Origin: Granulicella pectinivorans
GTDB taxonomy: Bacteria; Acidobacteriota; Terriglobia; Terriglobales; Acidobacteriaceae
Direction of reading: 5' to 3'
DNA length: 64,000 bases
Assembly: GCF_900114625.1 (NCBI RefSeq)
Contig: NZ_FOZL01000001.1
Span: 2,852,001 to 2,916,000 of the forward strand
Of the stretch, positions 8,425 through 17,728 are shown piece by piece. The notes under the pieces are model-generated. The model did no database searches and had not been told where the DNA came from. It was given only the letters and a program-made list of their open reading frames with translations. The number at the start of each line of letters is the position of its first letter. The first letter of the stretch is position 1. Both the position numbers and the translations under genes were made by a program.

Positions 8425-9432
8425 ATGGCGATCTCTGACGGGCATGATGAGGCAACGATGGCGGATAGCACCGCGGAGAACCATACGACCGATGAACATA
8501 CGCCGCTGACGGCAGAGGTTTCGGCGGATGTGGCTCCGGCGGTCGAAGAGTTCATGGCAGAGGCCGCACAGCAGAACGCCGATGCCAAGGAGGCGGTGGA
8601 TGACGCTGGCCCAGGTGACACGCCGGGGCCTTATATTTCGTTCGACCATGTGTACAAGTCGTTTGGGGACTTTGTGGTGCTGCACGACGTCAGCTTCTTT
8701 GTGAACGCTGGGGAGACGCTTTGCATCCTGGGACGAAGCGGTGTGGGGAAGTCGGTCTCGCTCCAGATGCTGATGGGCTTTCTGAAGCCGGATAAGGGGC
8801 GCGTGCTGGTCGCGGGGGAGGACATTACGACCTTCAACGAGAAGAAACTCCAAGAGATCCGACGGAAGGTGACGATGGTGTTCCAGAATGGAGCGCTGTT
8901 CGATTCGATCACCGTGGGAGAGAATGTCGCGTTTCCGCTCAGGGAGCGCGGGGACCTGGCGGAGGATCAGATCTTTCAGGTGGTGAAGGGATTGCTGGAG
9001 ATGGTGGGGGTGGCGGGGATGGAGAACCTTCTGCCTTCAGATTTATCGACCGGGATGAAGCGGTCGGTGGCGATTGCCAGGGCGTTGGCCTCTCAGCCTG
9101 AGGCGGTGTTGTATGACGAGCCGACGACGATGGTGGATCCGCTGATGGCTCAGTTGCTGGGCGACCTGATCAAACGGCTGAAGCAGCAGTTGCATCTCAC
9201 CAGTATCGTTGTGACTCACGACATGCGGTTCGCCAAGAAGCTTGCGGACCGGGTTGTGTTTCTGCATGAGGGTACGGCCCGGTTTTTTGGGACGATGGAG
9301 GAGATGGAAGAGAGCCAAGATCCGATTCTGCAAGAGTTTCTGGCGTTGGATAGTTTGGTGCTTCCGGATCAGGACGTGCCTCCGGCGACCTCGGGGATGA
9401 CGCCGGAGTCCGGAATCCGGGCTATTCCTTAA
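8425..9432 (+). CDS. ABC transporter ATPase, MlaF-like
   Basis: ATPase subunit of a probable retrograde phospholipid (Mla/MCE) transporter. Walker A is GRSGVGKS (residues 103-110), the signature is LSTGMKRS, Walker B is AVLYDEPTTMVDP, and the switch histidine is in VVTHDM. The DEPTTMVDP and STGMKRS spellings fit the MlaF branch. The first 65 or so residues are an acidic, Ala/Glu-rich, probably disordered extension not usual for MlaF. A second ATG at 8458 with better upstream GATGAGG would shorten it. The MlaE permease and MCE protein genes are not adjacent. Confidence 0.85.
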   Translation: MAISDGHDEATMADSTAENHTTDEHTPLTAEVSADVAPAVEEFMAEAAQQNADAKEAVDDAGPGDTPGPYISFDHVYKSFGDFVVLHDVSFFVNAGETLCILGRSGVGKSVSLQMLMGFLKPDKGRVLVAGEDITTFNEKKLQEIRRKVTMVFQNGALFDSITVGENVAFPLRERGDLAEDQIFQVVKGLLEMVGVAGMENLLPSDLSTGMKRSVAIARALASQPEAVLYDEPTTMVDPLMAQLLGDLIKRLKQQLHLTSIVVTHDMRFAKKLADRVVFLHEGTARFFGTMEEMEESQDPILQEFLALDSLVLPDQDVPPATSGMTPESGIRAIP

Positions 9433-9470
9433 CCGCCGATGTATGAGGGGTTTGCATTTTTGTGTTCGGG

Positions 9471-9499
9471 TTGACCAAGGCGCTTGAGAAAAGTATGGT
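9471..9499 (+). promoter_or_regulatory. Predicted sigma-70-type promoter for the sugar transferase gene
   Basis: TTGACC at 9471-9476 and TATGGT at 9494-9499 with 17 bases between. It would give a 5' leader of about 190 bases before ATG 9698; no known riboswitch was recognised in that leader. Confidence 0.45.
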
Positions 9500-9697
9500 G
9501 AGAGGTAAGCAAACGACAAAATGGCGCGGACTGCAAGGCGGCGACCAGAGACTTTTTGTAGCAACCCGGGTCTTTCCCATTACCCGTTATCGTTCCTTGG
9601 GCGCTTTCCAGAGGCAAGTTGTTGTTTTCACTGGCCGGAAGGCATGGTTTCTTTTGTAGTGGCTAACTTTGAGAGTGTTTGAGGCCTGATCAGAACG

Positions 9698-11203
9698 ATG
9701 GCGACACCAGACTATCTACAACAGGTGATCATCTCGGGACGGCGCCGGAACGGAACAGGCGGTGTGTCGCGTGTTGGCCTGTTCCAGAGACCGTCGGTCA
9801 CGAGTCTGGTCTGGGCGACGCTGGACGTTTTAACGGCTTTAGTTGCAGGCGCGATTGCGATGCGCTTCCGTGCTGTGACACCGGTTGAGGTGAGCGCGCG
9901 GCATGTGCTGACTCATTTCGGTCTTTCCTCCTTTCCGCTCATTGCGCTTTATATGGGCTGGTTCTCGTTTTGCCTGATTTTCTTTGCGCGGTCCTATGGG
10001 CTTTATGCCCCGATTCAGTCGCGCAGCGGATTGCATGAGCAGAGGATGACCTTTCAGGCCACGCTGACGGCGGGACTTTTGCTGTGCGGAGCCCTGTATC
10101 TAGGGCGCGCCGAGGTTGTTTCGCGCGTCGTCGTTCTGCTGACGATTCTTTTTACTGCAATCCTGATGTCGGTACGCAGGGCAGCGTGGCGGCGGGTGGT
10201 TTACAGCCGGTATCGCGAGGGGCTGGAGACGCGGAATGTGCTGATCGTGGGCGCTGGCCGTGTTGCGCATGCACTGCGGAACCACCTGGAGTCGTTGCGG
10301 CACCTTGGCTTCCGGTTCAAGGGCTTTGTAGCCCTCACTGAGCGGGAGGCCGAGTCGGGCGACGCGGATGTGATCGGCGATGTAAGGAACTGCCTACCGC
10401 TGGCGCGCTCGTTGTTCGTCGACGAGATCTTCTTTTCGGTTCCGGCGGAGAAGAAGCTGGTTATCGCGCTGGTGGAAGAGGCTCGGGCAGCTGGAATCGA
10501 TGTGAGGGTGGTGCCGGATCTGTATGACGGGTTGGCTTGGAATGCCCCGGTGGAGTACATCGGTCAGTTTCCGACGATTCCTCTGCACCGGCGTGACTTC
10601 CAGATTGGCGCCTTCCTGATGAAGCGGATGCTGGATATGACAGTATCCTTCCTTGGGCTCCTGGCGATCTCACCTCTTCTGCTCGGCATTGCCGCGGCAG
10701 TTTATTTCACCTCCGGAGCGCCGATTTTCTACAGAGCGCAACGCATTGGTCGCAAGGGCAGGACGTTCTCATGCTTCAAGTTCCGCACGATGGTGACGAA
10801 CGCCGACAAGCTGCGTGAGCAGTTGGCACACATGAACGAGCGCGAGGGTGTCCTGTTCAAGATTGCGAAGGATCCGCGCGTTACCAAGGTCGGGGCGGTG
10901 TTGCGCAAGTATTCGCTGGATGAACTGCCGCAGCTTTATAACGTGTTGCGCGGGGATATGAGCTTGGTGGGACCGCGGCCTCCGATGGCGGCTGAGGTGG
11001 AGCAGTATGACCTGGCTCATCTGCGCCGGTTGGATGTGCTTCCGGGGATTACGGGATTGTGGCAGGTTGAAGCTCGGCAGGATCCGTCGTTCGACAGCTA
11101 TATCTCGCTGGATACGGCGTATGTCGAGAACTGGAGTCTTTGGCTGGATCTGAAGATCCTGGCTCGCACGGTGGGCGTTGTGTTTAGCGGAACCGGTTCT
11201 TAG
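9698..11203 (+). CDS. Polyprenyl-phosphate glycosylphosphotransferase (exopolysaccharide initiation)
   Basis: Starts polysaccharide repeat units by moving a sugar-1-phosphate to undecaprenyl phosphate. The 501-residue protein has several N-terminal membrane helices, a Rossmann-like central domain starting at NVLIVGAGRVAHALRNHL, one further membrane segment near residue 310, and the catalytic sugar transferase domain (PF02397 type) with CFKFRTMV, KYSLDELPQLYNVLRGDMSLVGPRPP split over two motifs, and a late GITGLWQVEAR. It resembles WbaP/WcaJ. No further glycosyltransferases follow directly; a terminator ends the unit. Confidence 0.93.
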   Translation: MATPDYLQQVIISGRRRNGTGGVSRVGLFQRPSVTSLVWATLDVLTALVAGAIAMRFRAVTPVEVSARHVLTHFGLSSFPLIALYMGWFSFCLIFFARSYGLYAPIQSRSGLHEQRMTFQATLTAGLLLCGALYLGRAEVVSRVVVLLTILFTAILMSVRRAAWRRVVYSRYREGLETRNVLIVGAGRVAHALRNHLESLRHLGFRFKGFVALTEREAESGDADVIGDVRNCLPLARSLFVDEIFFSVPAEKKLVIALVEEARAAGIDVRVVPDLYDGLAWNAPVEYIGQFPTIPLHRRDFQIGAFLMKRMLDMTVSFLGLLAISPLLLGIAAAVYFTSGAPIFYRAQRIGRKGRTFSCFKFRTMVTNADKLREQLAHMNEREGVLFKIAKDPRVTKVGAVLRKYSLDELPQLYNVLRGDMSLVGPRPPMAAEVEQYDLAHLRRLDVLPGITGLWQVEARQDPSFDSYISLDTAYVENWSLWLDLKILARTVGVVFSGTGS

Positions 11204-11259
11204 TCGCTTCTTCATGCGGTGAAGCAAGCTGTGACCAGGATCCACATAGATAGAAAACA

Positions 11260-11295
11260 GGGAACGGCTTCGAGGTTTTGGAGCCGTTCCCTTTT
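11260..11295 (+). terminator. Rho-independent terminator after the sugar transferase
   Basis: A perfect 10-bp stem GGGAACGGCT / AGCCGTTCCC (11260-11269 with 11282-11291) followed by TTTT. Confidence 0.85.
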
Positions 11296-11333
11296 GGCTT
11301 TGCGAGCGGGGTAAAAGCGGTAGACTTGATCTT

Positions 11334-13007
11334 GTGAAGATAGCGCTGGGACAGATCAATCCTACGGTTGGAGACTTCGCGGGGAATACGCGGAAGATTC
11401 TTGAGGGTGTGGAACGGGCGGCGAAGCTGGGTGCTTCTCTGGTGGTGTTTCCGGAGCTGGCAGTGTGTGGGTATCCACCGGCGGATCTGCTGGAAAAAGC
11501 CGACTTCCTGGAGCGAGCGGAGAAGGCTGTCAGCGAGATCGCGGCGTGGACAGCCGGGGACGGGCGACCGGCTATTCTGTGCGGCACCGTGATGGAAGCT
11601 TCGCGATCGGGTGGCAAGCTGGTTCGGAATGTGGCGGTGCTGCTCGATCAGGGGAAGCTTGCGTTCGTGCAGCAGAAGATGCTGCTGCCGTTCTACGACG
11701 TGTTCGATGAGCAGCGATATTTTGAGGCAGCCGAAGGGCAGTCGCTGGTGACGGTGCGGGGACAGACGGTTGCGATTACGATCTGCGAGGATGCCTGGAA
11801 CGACAAGGGGTTCTGGCCGAAGCGCCGGTATACGCTCGACCCGGTCGAGGAACTGATGGGGCGTTGGCCCCTGGGCAGGGACGATACGCAGAAGATCATG
11901 GTGAACCTTTCGGCCTCGCCTTATTGGCTGGGCAAGCGGGCGCTCCGCGAGGAGATGCTGGGGCATGTGGCGCGGCGTGACGCAGCCGTCGTGGTGATGG
12001 TGAACCAGGTGGGTGGAAACGACAGCCTGATCTTCGATGGTTCGTCGTTTGCTCTGGATGCGCAGGGACGGACGATTGCCCGGGCGGCATCGTTCGCGGA
12101 AGACCTGGTGCTGCTGGATACGGAGGAGGCTAAGCCGCTGCCCGAGCGGGATGCGGATGAGGAGGATATCGCCGCGACGTGGGATGCTTTGGTGCTCGGT
12201 GTGCGGGACTATGTGGGGAAGTGCGGATTCAGGAAGGTGACGCTGGGGCTGAGCGGAGGCATCGACTCGGCGCTGGTGGCTGCGCTTGCCGTGGAGGCTC
12301 TGGGAGCGGAGAACGTGATGGGCGTTGGTATGCCGAGCGAGTACTCTTCGACAGGCTCGGTGGACGATGCGCGAGCGCTGGCTGAAAACCTGGGGATTCG
12401 GTTTGAAGTACTCGCGATCCGGGAGATTGTGGAGCAGTTTGGGACGACGCTTGGGCCGCTGTTTGCCGGGACTTCCTTCGGGCTGGCAGAGGAGAATATG
12501 CAGGCCCGGATTCGCGGTGTGCTTTTGATGGCGCTGTCGAACAAGTTCGGGTCGCTGGTGCTGACAACGGGCAACAAGAGCGAGATGTCGACGGGGTATT
12601 GCACGCTTTACGGCGACATGGTCGGCGGTCTGGCGGTGATCGGCGATGTGATGAAGACGCGCGTGTATAAGCTGAGCCGGTATGCGAACCGCGTGCGTGA
12701 GGTTATCCCGGTGAACACGATCGAGAAGCCGCCTTCGGCGGAGTTGAGGCCGGACCAGAAGGATACGGACTCGCTGCCTCCCTATGAGGTGCTGGACCCG
12801 ATTCTCGAGTCGTACGTGGAGAATTACCTCTCTGCGGAACAAATTGCCGTGGAGCAGGGTTTGGATGTGGAGATGGTGCGTCACATCCTGAAGATGGTGG
12901 AGCGGGCCGAGTACAAGAGGCAGCAGGCTGCGCCGGTGTTGAAGGTGACGAAGAAGTCGTTTGGCAATGGGCGGCGGTTTCCAATCGCGGCTAAGGTCGC
13001 TGTCTAG
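11334..13007 (+). CDS. nadE: Glutamine-dependent NAD+ synthetase
   Basis: Makes NAD+ from deamido-NAD+ with ammonia released from glutamine. The N-terminal nitrilase-type amidase carries the triad Glu41 (FPELAVCGYPP), Lys115 (QKMLLP) and Cys151 (ITICEDAW). The C-terminal synthetase has the ATP pyrophosphatase loop LSGGIDSAL near residue 305 and TTGNKSEMSTGY. The start is GTG 11334; 557 residues is the usual two-domain length. It is preceded by a terminator, so it probably has its own promoter. The DsbA-like gene follows after 33 bases. Confidence 0.96.
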   Translation: MKIALGQINPTVGDFAGNTRKILEGVERAAKLGASLVVFPELAVCGYPPADLLEKADFLERAEKAVSEIAAWTAGDGRPAILCGTVMEASRSGGKLVRNVAVLLDQGKLAFVQQKMLLPFYDVFDEQRYFEAAEGQSLVTVRGQTVAITICEDAWNDKGFWPKRRYTLDPVEELMGRWPLGRDDTQKIMVNLSASPYWLGKRALREEMLGHVARRDAAVVVMVNQVGGNDSLIFDGSSFALDAQGRTIARAASFAEDLVLLDTEEAKPLPERDADEEDIAATWDALVLGVRDYVGKCGFRKVTLGLSGGIDSALVAALAVEALGAENVMGVGMPSEYSSTGSVDDARALAENLGIRFEVLAIREIVEQFGTTLGPLFAGTSFGLAEENMQARIRGVLLMALSNKFGSLVLTTGNKSEMSTGYCTLYGDMVGGLAVIGDVMKTRVYKLSRYANRVREVIPVNTIEKPPSAELRPDQKDTDSLPPYEVLDPILESYVENYLSAEQIAVEQGLDVEMVRHILKMVERAEYKRQQAAPVLKVTKKSFGNGRRFPIAAKVAV

Positions 13008-13040
13008 AAGAGGCTTTCAGCAAAGTTCAAGGAGAGTTCG

Positions 13041-13949
13041 GTGAAGCGTTTTTTTGCAGGTTTGGCGTTGATGTGCGGGTTGGCGGCGAGCGCGATAGGG
13101 CAGGCAGCGACGGATCCGTTTCCTCCGATTGACCAGAAGTTTTTTACGGCTACGACTCCCAGTGTCGACACGGTGAATGCGTTTTTGAAGGCGCAGTGGG
13201 GGTTCGATCCGGCGCGCGTATGGAAGGTGATGGCGGTGCAGTCGACTGCGGCGGCGGGGATTAGCAAGGTGACGGTGTTTGTGACCGACAATACGCCGAA
13301 CGCGAAGGTGCAGTCCTTCTCGTTCTTCACAACGCCGGATGGCAACCATGCCATCGTGGATGGCGCTGGGATCATCCCGTTTGGCGCGAAGCCGTTTGAG
13401 GCCACGCGGAAGATGATGGAGGAGCGTGTGAATGGCGCTGCGCACGGTGCGGCGAGCAAGGATCTGCTGCTGGTGGAGTTTGCCGATATGCAGTGTCCGC
13501 ACTGCAAGACAGCACAGGACACGATGAAGCAGATCGCAGCGGACTTCCCGCAGGCCCGGATTGTGTATCAGAGCTATCCCTTGGTGAATATTCATCCTTC
13601 GGCGTTTCAGGCGGCTGCGTATGGGGTGTGTGTGCAGAAGGCCAAGAACGACGCGTTCTTCGTATTTGCGCAGGATGTTTTCGACCACCAGGAGGCTCTG
13701 ACGGCTGAGGGGACCACGGGCGTTTTGAGCAACGCGGTGACGAAGGCTGGGCTCGATCCGGCAGCGATTGCGGCGTGTTCGACGACGGCGGCGACCAAGG
13801 CTGCAGTGGATTCCTCCGTGAAGCTGGCGGAGGACGCCCAGGTGGAGCAAACCCCGACGCTTGTGGTGAACGGACGGCTGATCACGATTACTGAGGTGCC
13901 TTACGAATCGCTGAAGAAGATGATCGAGTTCCAGGCTGCTGCAAAGTAA
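13041..13949 (+). CDS. Exported DsbA-like thioredoxin-fold protein
   Basis: A 302-residue periplasmic protein with signal peptide MKRFFAGLALMCGLAASAIG. A domain of about 120 residues of unknown type precedes a DsbA/DsbG-like domain with the redox motif Cys152-Pro-His-Cys155 in EFADMQCPHCKTAQ. The cis-proline loop is QTPTLVVNGRLI. It is probably a disulfide oxidoreductase or isomerase acting on exported proteins. GTG 13041 is preceded by AAGGAGAG. A terminator follows. No DsbB partner is adjacent. Confidence 0.88.
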   Translation: MKRFFAGLALMCGLAASAIGQAATDPFPPIDQKFFTATTPSVDTVNAFLKAQWGFDPARVWKVMAVQSTAAAGISKVTVFVTDNTPNAKVQSFSFFTTPDGNHAIVDGAGIIPFGAKPFEATRKMMEERVNGAAHGAASKDLLLVEFADMQCPHCKTAQDTMKQIAADFPQARIVYQSYPLVNIHPSAFQAAAYGVCVQKAKNDAFFVFAQDVFDHQEALTAEGTTGVLSNAVTKAGLDPAAIAACSTTAATKAAVDSSVKLAEDAQVEQTPTLVVNGRLITITEVPYESLKKMIEFQAAAK

Positions 13950-13975
13950 CCCTCGATTCAGAGAGGGATTTTGAC

Positions 13976-14008
13976 AAGAGGCACCCTTGAGGGGTGCCTC
14001 TTGCTCTT
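13976..14008 (+). terminator. Rho-independent terminator after the DsbA-like gene
   Basis: An 11-bp stem AAGAGGCACCC / GGGTGCCTCTT (13976-13986 with 13992-14002) with a five-base loop and the tail GCTCTT. Confidence 0.8.
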
Positions 14009-14442
14009 GGGGGGGCTGACGATTGCGATGATGCGGGTCGTCGACCATCCGCGCTCGATTGATGGACATGACGGACTGGATGGGAGTTGTGTGGCGGTAG
14101 GAGAGCCTTAGCCTTCCAAAGTCTCGGAATGGGCTTTCCGAAGGAAACTTTAGTCATGTTCCGAGGCTGGCGGTTTTGACGTGGGTTATGAAAAATCGCG
14201 TCTAATCGAAATACTGACAGTTTTTATTCGCATTTCATTGCCTAAGCGTTGGGTAGCGCCTACACTTCCGTAAAAAGACGGATCATGATCGTTGCCGACT
14301 TTGATGTCCAATCGGTGCTTTCGGAGGTAGAAGAGACCTAAAGAAGTCGATTGAGAGAACGACTAACGCCACACATCGCAGAGGTCCCAGGATTATCGCC
14401 GCGGCAAGCGCGCCGATCGTCCCACGAGGGATAAGGGGGGTT
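14009..14442. other. 434-base intergenic region with possible structured leader
   Basis: No convincing gene on either strand. A weak promoter-like pair, TTGACG at 14176 and TAATCG at 14203, precedes about 235 bases of untranslated sequence before the MBOAT start. Around 14131-14167, CTCGGAA and TTCCGAG can pair around a smaller CGGAA/TTCCG hairpin. No known riboswitch class was recognised. AGGGGGG just before 14443 is the ribosome binding site of the next gene. Confidence 0.4.
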
Positions 14443-15999
14443 ATGCTCTTCAATTCGTATCCGTTCATTTTTATCTATTTGCCCCTGGCGCTACTCGGGT
14501 TTCAGATTGCCAGTCACCTCCATCGCAAGGCGGTCGTCGTCTGGCTGGGATTCATTTCGCTGCTGTTCTATGGGTGGTGGCAACCGTCGTTGCTGATTAT
14601 TCTGGTGGGCTCGGTTGCCATCAACTATGCTGCCGCGGCGATGATCAGTGGGAGGATTCCCAGCGGGATTAAGTCCAAGTATTGGCTTACGGGCGCGATC
14701 GTCTTGAACCTGCTGATTCTTGGCTATTACAAGTACCTTATTCCGGCGGAAGACTTCTTTAGCAACGTCTTTGGGCATGGGAAACACTGGGCGAACCTTG
14801 CGCTTCCTCTGGGGATCTCCTTCTTTACGTTCACGCAGATTGCGTTCCTGGTGGATCTGCACAAGAAGAGCGCGGAGTACCAGGACTTCGCGGACTACCT
14901 TTTGTTTGTTACCTTCTTCCCACACCTGATTGCGGGGCCGATTCTGCATCATCGGGAGATGATGCCGCAGTTCAAGCGCAGCCGGTTTGAGCTGAACATG
15001 GCGGATGTTACGGTGGGCGGGACGTGGTTTGTCCTGGGGCTGGCGAAGAAGGTTTTGATCGCCGACACCTTTGCGGCGAGTGCGACGCCGATGTTTCTTG
15101 TGCAGTCTCCGCTGTCGTTGAAGTACGCTTGGATCGGCGCTCTCTCGTATACGCTGCAGTTGTATTTCGATTTTTCGGGATATTCGGATATGGCGCTGGG
15201 GTTGGCGCGGATGTTCTCGATCGACTTTCCGCTCAACTTCGATTCGCCTTACAAATCGGCGAGCATCATCGAAGTTTGGACTCGGTGGCATATGACGTTG
15301 GGGCGGTATATTTTTACGTATCTGTACGGCCCTTTGACGAAGCTGGTGCGGGAGTACCGCAAGAAGCAGGGGCAGGGGATGTCGAAGAAGGATCGCGCAT
15401 CCGTGGGGACGTTTGTGCAGGTTGTGGCGTTGCCTCTGATTGTGACGATGGTGCTGGCGGGGATATGGCATGGGGCGGGGTTGCAGTTTATGGCTTTCGG
15501 GCTTCTGCATGGGGTATACCTGTCGATCAACCATGCGTGGCGTCAGTTCCATGGGAAACCGGCGCGGATCGCGAACCACTTTTTAGACGGAATGCGGCAT
15601 GGGGCGAGTGTGATGCTGACGTTCCTCTGCATCGTGGTGTCGCTGGTGTTTTTCCGGGCGAGCAGCGTGGATCATGCGCTTTCCATGCTGGGTGGGATGG
15701 CCGGTATCCATGGGCTGAGCGCACCGCCGGCGACGAACTGGTATGACGCCAGCGATATGCACCGTGCGTTCCCGCTGATTGCGATTGGGCTGGCGATCGT
15801 CTGGTTCCTGCCGAACACGCAGCAGATTCTTACTCACTTCAAGCCTTCGTTGCAGAAGACGGCTTGGGATCAGAGAGGGGTGCCGGAGAGGTTGACGTGG
15901 GCACCGAACAGGGTGTGGGCGCTTGTGGTGGGGGCTTTGTTCTTCGTTGTGCTTGTGAAGCTGCAGCAGCCGGCAACGTTCCTTTACTTCCAGTTTTAG
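14443..15999 (+). CDS. MBOAT-family O-acyltransferase (AlgI/DltB-like)
   Basis: A 518-residue multi-pass membrane protein that probably moves acetyl groups across the inner membrane for O-acetylation of a surface polysaccharide. The MBOAT core shows LPLGISFFTFTQIAFLVD, FFPHLIAGPILHH, the motif VWTRWHMTLGRYIF and the conserved histidine in AGIWHGAGLQF. The ribosome binding site is AGGGGGG. The gene for an SGNH-like partner starts 24 bases after the stop; the same pairing occurs in alginate and D-alanine/acetyl transfer systems. The polysaccharide modified is unknown. Confidence 0.93.
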   Translation: MLFNSYPFIFIYLPLALLGFQIASHLHRKAVVVWLGFISLLFYGWWQPSLLIILVGSVAINYAAAAMISGRIPSGIKSKYWLTGAIVLNLLILGYYKYLIPAEDFFSNVFGHGKHWANLALPLGISFFTFTQIAFLVDLHKKSAEYQDFADYLLFVTFFPHLIAGPILHHREMMPQFKRSRFELNMADVTVGGTWFVLGLAKKVLIADTFAASATPMFLVQSPLSLKYAWIGALSYTLQLYFDFSGYSDMALGLARMFSIDFPLNFDSPYKSASIIEVWTRWHMTLGRYIFTYLYGPLTKLVREYRKKQGQGMSKKDRASVGTFVQVVALPLIVTMVLAGIWHGAGLQFMAFGLLHGVYLSINHAWRQFHGKPARIANHFLDGMRHGASVMLTFLCIVVSLVFFRASSVDHALSMLGGMAGIHGLSAPPATNWYDASDMHRAFPLIAIGLAIVWFLPNTQQILTHFKPSLQKTAWDQRGVPERLTWAPNRVWALVVGALFFVVLVKLQQPATFLYFQF

Positions 16000-16022
16000 A
16001 GAAGTGCAGTACGGAGAACCGA

Positions 16023-17075
16023 ATGACTAAGGAGCCCAAGGGCCATTCGCGGGTGATGGAAGAGGAACGTTTCGAGCAGAGGACCATGGAGAGTGAGGAT
16101 GCTTCGGCTCCGAGGCGCGTTTCGGAGACTCCTAAGGCAGGGGGATCGAGTGGACGCAGTGCAATGGCTCGCTACGACGTGCAGGTGTGTGCGCTGTTGC
16201 TGGTGCTGTATGTCATTCCGTTCTTTGTGGCTCGGTCGGCGATCTACGAGAAGTGGAATCTCTCGTACTATTCGCGTCCTTTGAACTATGCGTATGAGAC
16301 CCCGGTGAAGGACGCGGATGTGATCGTGTTTGGGGATTCAACGGCGATGTTTGGGATCGACCCGAGCCAGATGCAGAAAGCGCTGGGAATGACGGTGCTG
16401 AATCTGCCGAACACGCATGGCAGCCTGATGATCAATAACGACCTTCCGCTGGAACGGTATCTGGCGCGGAACAAGCCGCCGAAGCTGATCGTGTTTTATT
16501 TTGCTCCTTGGGATTTCAACTATGGCAACGTCAGTCTAGAGGCGATGCACGTCTTTGAAGGAGAGGAGCTGCTTGCCAGGCAGGGAACGGGGAGGGAGGT
16601 TCTTGCCTTCCTGATGAAGAAGCCGGTGGAGGTTCTTCTGTTTCCCCTGCGGTTTTATGCGGACTCCCTGCAGTTTCTATCGCATCGGGTTTCGCATGCG
16701 GGGCAGGAGGAGATGCTGGCGAGGACGCATGGAACGATCGAGAATGTCGACGTGACCGTGCTGGCGAGTCCGTGCCAGTTCCCGCCGCTGCTGCTGGATA
16801 ACATCCAGTTCCCGTGGGTGAAGGCGTTGGGTGAGAAGTACCGGAAGGCCGGGACGGATGTGGTATTTTTTGTGGCTCCGGTGCCCGCGTGCACGAACAT
16901 CTCCGAGGTGATGAACCACGATTATGGGTCGCTGCCGGCGAAGGCTCCGGTGGTGCTGCCGGTGGGGGAGTTTGTGAGGGATATCCGGTATATCCATCCG
17001 CATAAGGAAGATGTTCCGATGCTGACGGAGAATTTGCTGGCTGCCGTGCGGCCCCGGCTGGCTGCGACGAAGTAG
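16023..17075 (+). CDS. SGNH-hydrolase-like membrane-anchored acyl-transfer partner
   Basis: A 350-residue protein with a charged cytoplasmic N-terminus of about 55 residues, one membrane helix (VCALLLVLYVIPFFVA) and a periplasmic domain. IVFGDSTAMFGIDP holds the candidate nucleophile serine in a GDS motif, and a late DIRYIHPHKED may supply the Asp/His. It probably takes an acyl group delivered by the upstream MBOAT and puts it on a polysaccharide, as AlgJ/AlgX or DltD do; that is inferred from pairing. ATG 16023 follows CGGAG. Its last 545 bases are overlapped by an opposite open frame (see 16531-17676). Confidence 0.78.
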   Translation: MTKEPKGHSRVMEEERFEQRTMESEDASAPRRVSETPKAGGSSGRSAMARYDVQVCALLLVLYVIPFFVARSAIYEKWNLSYYSRPLNYAYETPVKDADVIVFGDSTAMFGIDPSQMQKALGMTVLNLPNTHGSLMINNDLPLERYLARNKPPKLIVFYFAPWDFNYGNVSLEAMHVFEGEELLARQGTGREVLAFLMKKPVEVLLFPLRFYADSLQFLSHRVSHAGQEEMLARTHGTIENVDVTVLASPCQFPPLLLDNIQFPWVKALGEKYRKAGTDVVFFVAPVPACTNISEVMNHDYGSLPAKAPVVLPVGEFVRDIRYIHPHKEDVPMLTENLLAAVRPRLAATK

Positions 17076-17676
17076 CTGAGGACGGCGCGTGCGGGGCGTC
17101 TGCGGTGGCGGTTACCTCGGCGAGGACCGCAGGCTGCTCGTTTTTGTGCAGCTCCTCGATTTCTTTGAGTAGTTTACCGGCGAGGCTGAGGCGTCGCTCG
17201 GGGTTCTCGCAGGGCGCGATGGGGGCGATCTCGCCGTGGATGGGGTCGTCGATGAGTTCTTCGATGAGTCCGGATGAGGGCGCCTCGGTGGGGTCATTCA
17301 GGCGTTGGGCGAGGGTTCGGTGGGACCGTCGGCCACGGCTCTCCTGAGCTTTGGGCTGCGGGAGGTTCATGGAGGCGATCTGGAGGCCGTAGAGGAGAAG
17401 TCCGGCGCGGCGCGGGTCGATCTCATTTGCGGCGATGCGGCGGAGGACCTCGCCGATGGTGATCTGGATGGAGGGTCGGTCCTCGGGGAGGGGGAGGTCG
17501 AAGGTGGATTGGTGGCCTCGACGCTCCTGTAATTCCCGTTTTGGGATGGGCCGGCGATTTTTGTGGTGGTAGTAGCAGAAGGATTCGTGGCGGAGCGCTG
17601 GGCTGCCGCAGCGGTAGCCGGTGGTGAAGATGTGGCGGCACTGGAAGTGGGTTTCTTGGGTCGGTTCGGTGTTCAT
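16531..17676 (-). CDS. Small zinc-finger-like protein of unknown function, possibly lost its stop codon
   Basis: The 381-codon frame starts at ATG 17676 behind GGGGAGGAG. Residues 1-38 carry the spaced Cys/His set C13-x9-C23-x10-C34-x2-H37-H38 (FQCRHIFTTGYRCGSPALR, then ESFCYYHHKNRRP), which looks like a zinc-binding knuckle. Residues 39-200 look like a real protein, with LLYGLQIASMNLPQP and a charged helix near 160-178. Residues 201-381 are encoded exactly opposite the SGNH-like gene, are Pro/Ser/Thr-rich and look like a shadow reading. The natural protein is therefore probably about 200 residues. I recall similar short proteins in Acidobacteriota but know no function. Confidence 0.6.
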   Translation of the reverse strand: MNTEPTQETHFQCRHIFTTGYRCGSPALRHESFCYYHHKNRRPIPKRELQERRGHQSTFDLPLPEDRPSIQITIGEVLRRIAANEIDPRRAGLLLYGLQIASMNLPQPKAQESRGRRSHRTLAQRLNDPTEAPSSGLIEELIDDPIHGEIAPIAPCENPERRLSLAGKLLKEIEELHKNEQPAVLAEVTATADAPHAPSSATSSQPAGAARQPANSPSASEHLPYADGYTGYPSQTPPPAAPPEPSPAATHNRGSSPRRCSCTRAPEPQKIPHPSRPSGTSHPTPSPTGTGCYPAAAAGTGTDSPARSRRHSRSFHASSPASPPAPHAKPDAIETAGSPHKTAGETEEPPPASSSGRQEPPSPFPAWQAAPLLQRRASPLD

Positions 17677-17728
17677 GGTGATGGGGCTCCTCCCCCCTGG
17701 ATTTTTGGTGCAAAGTCTTCAAAGGAAA

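Noticed and set aside
11184..12884. A 566-codon minus-strand frame
   Set aside because: Antisense of nadE, His/Arg/Gln-rich with no recognisable motif.
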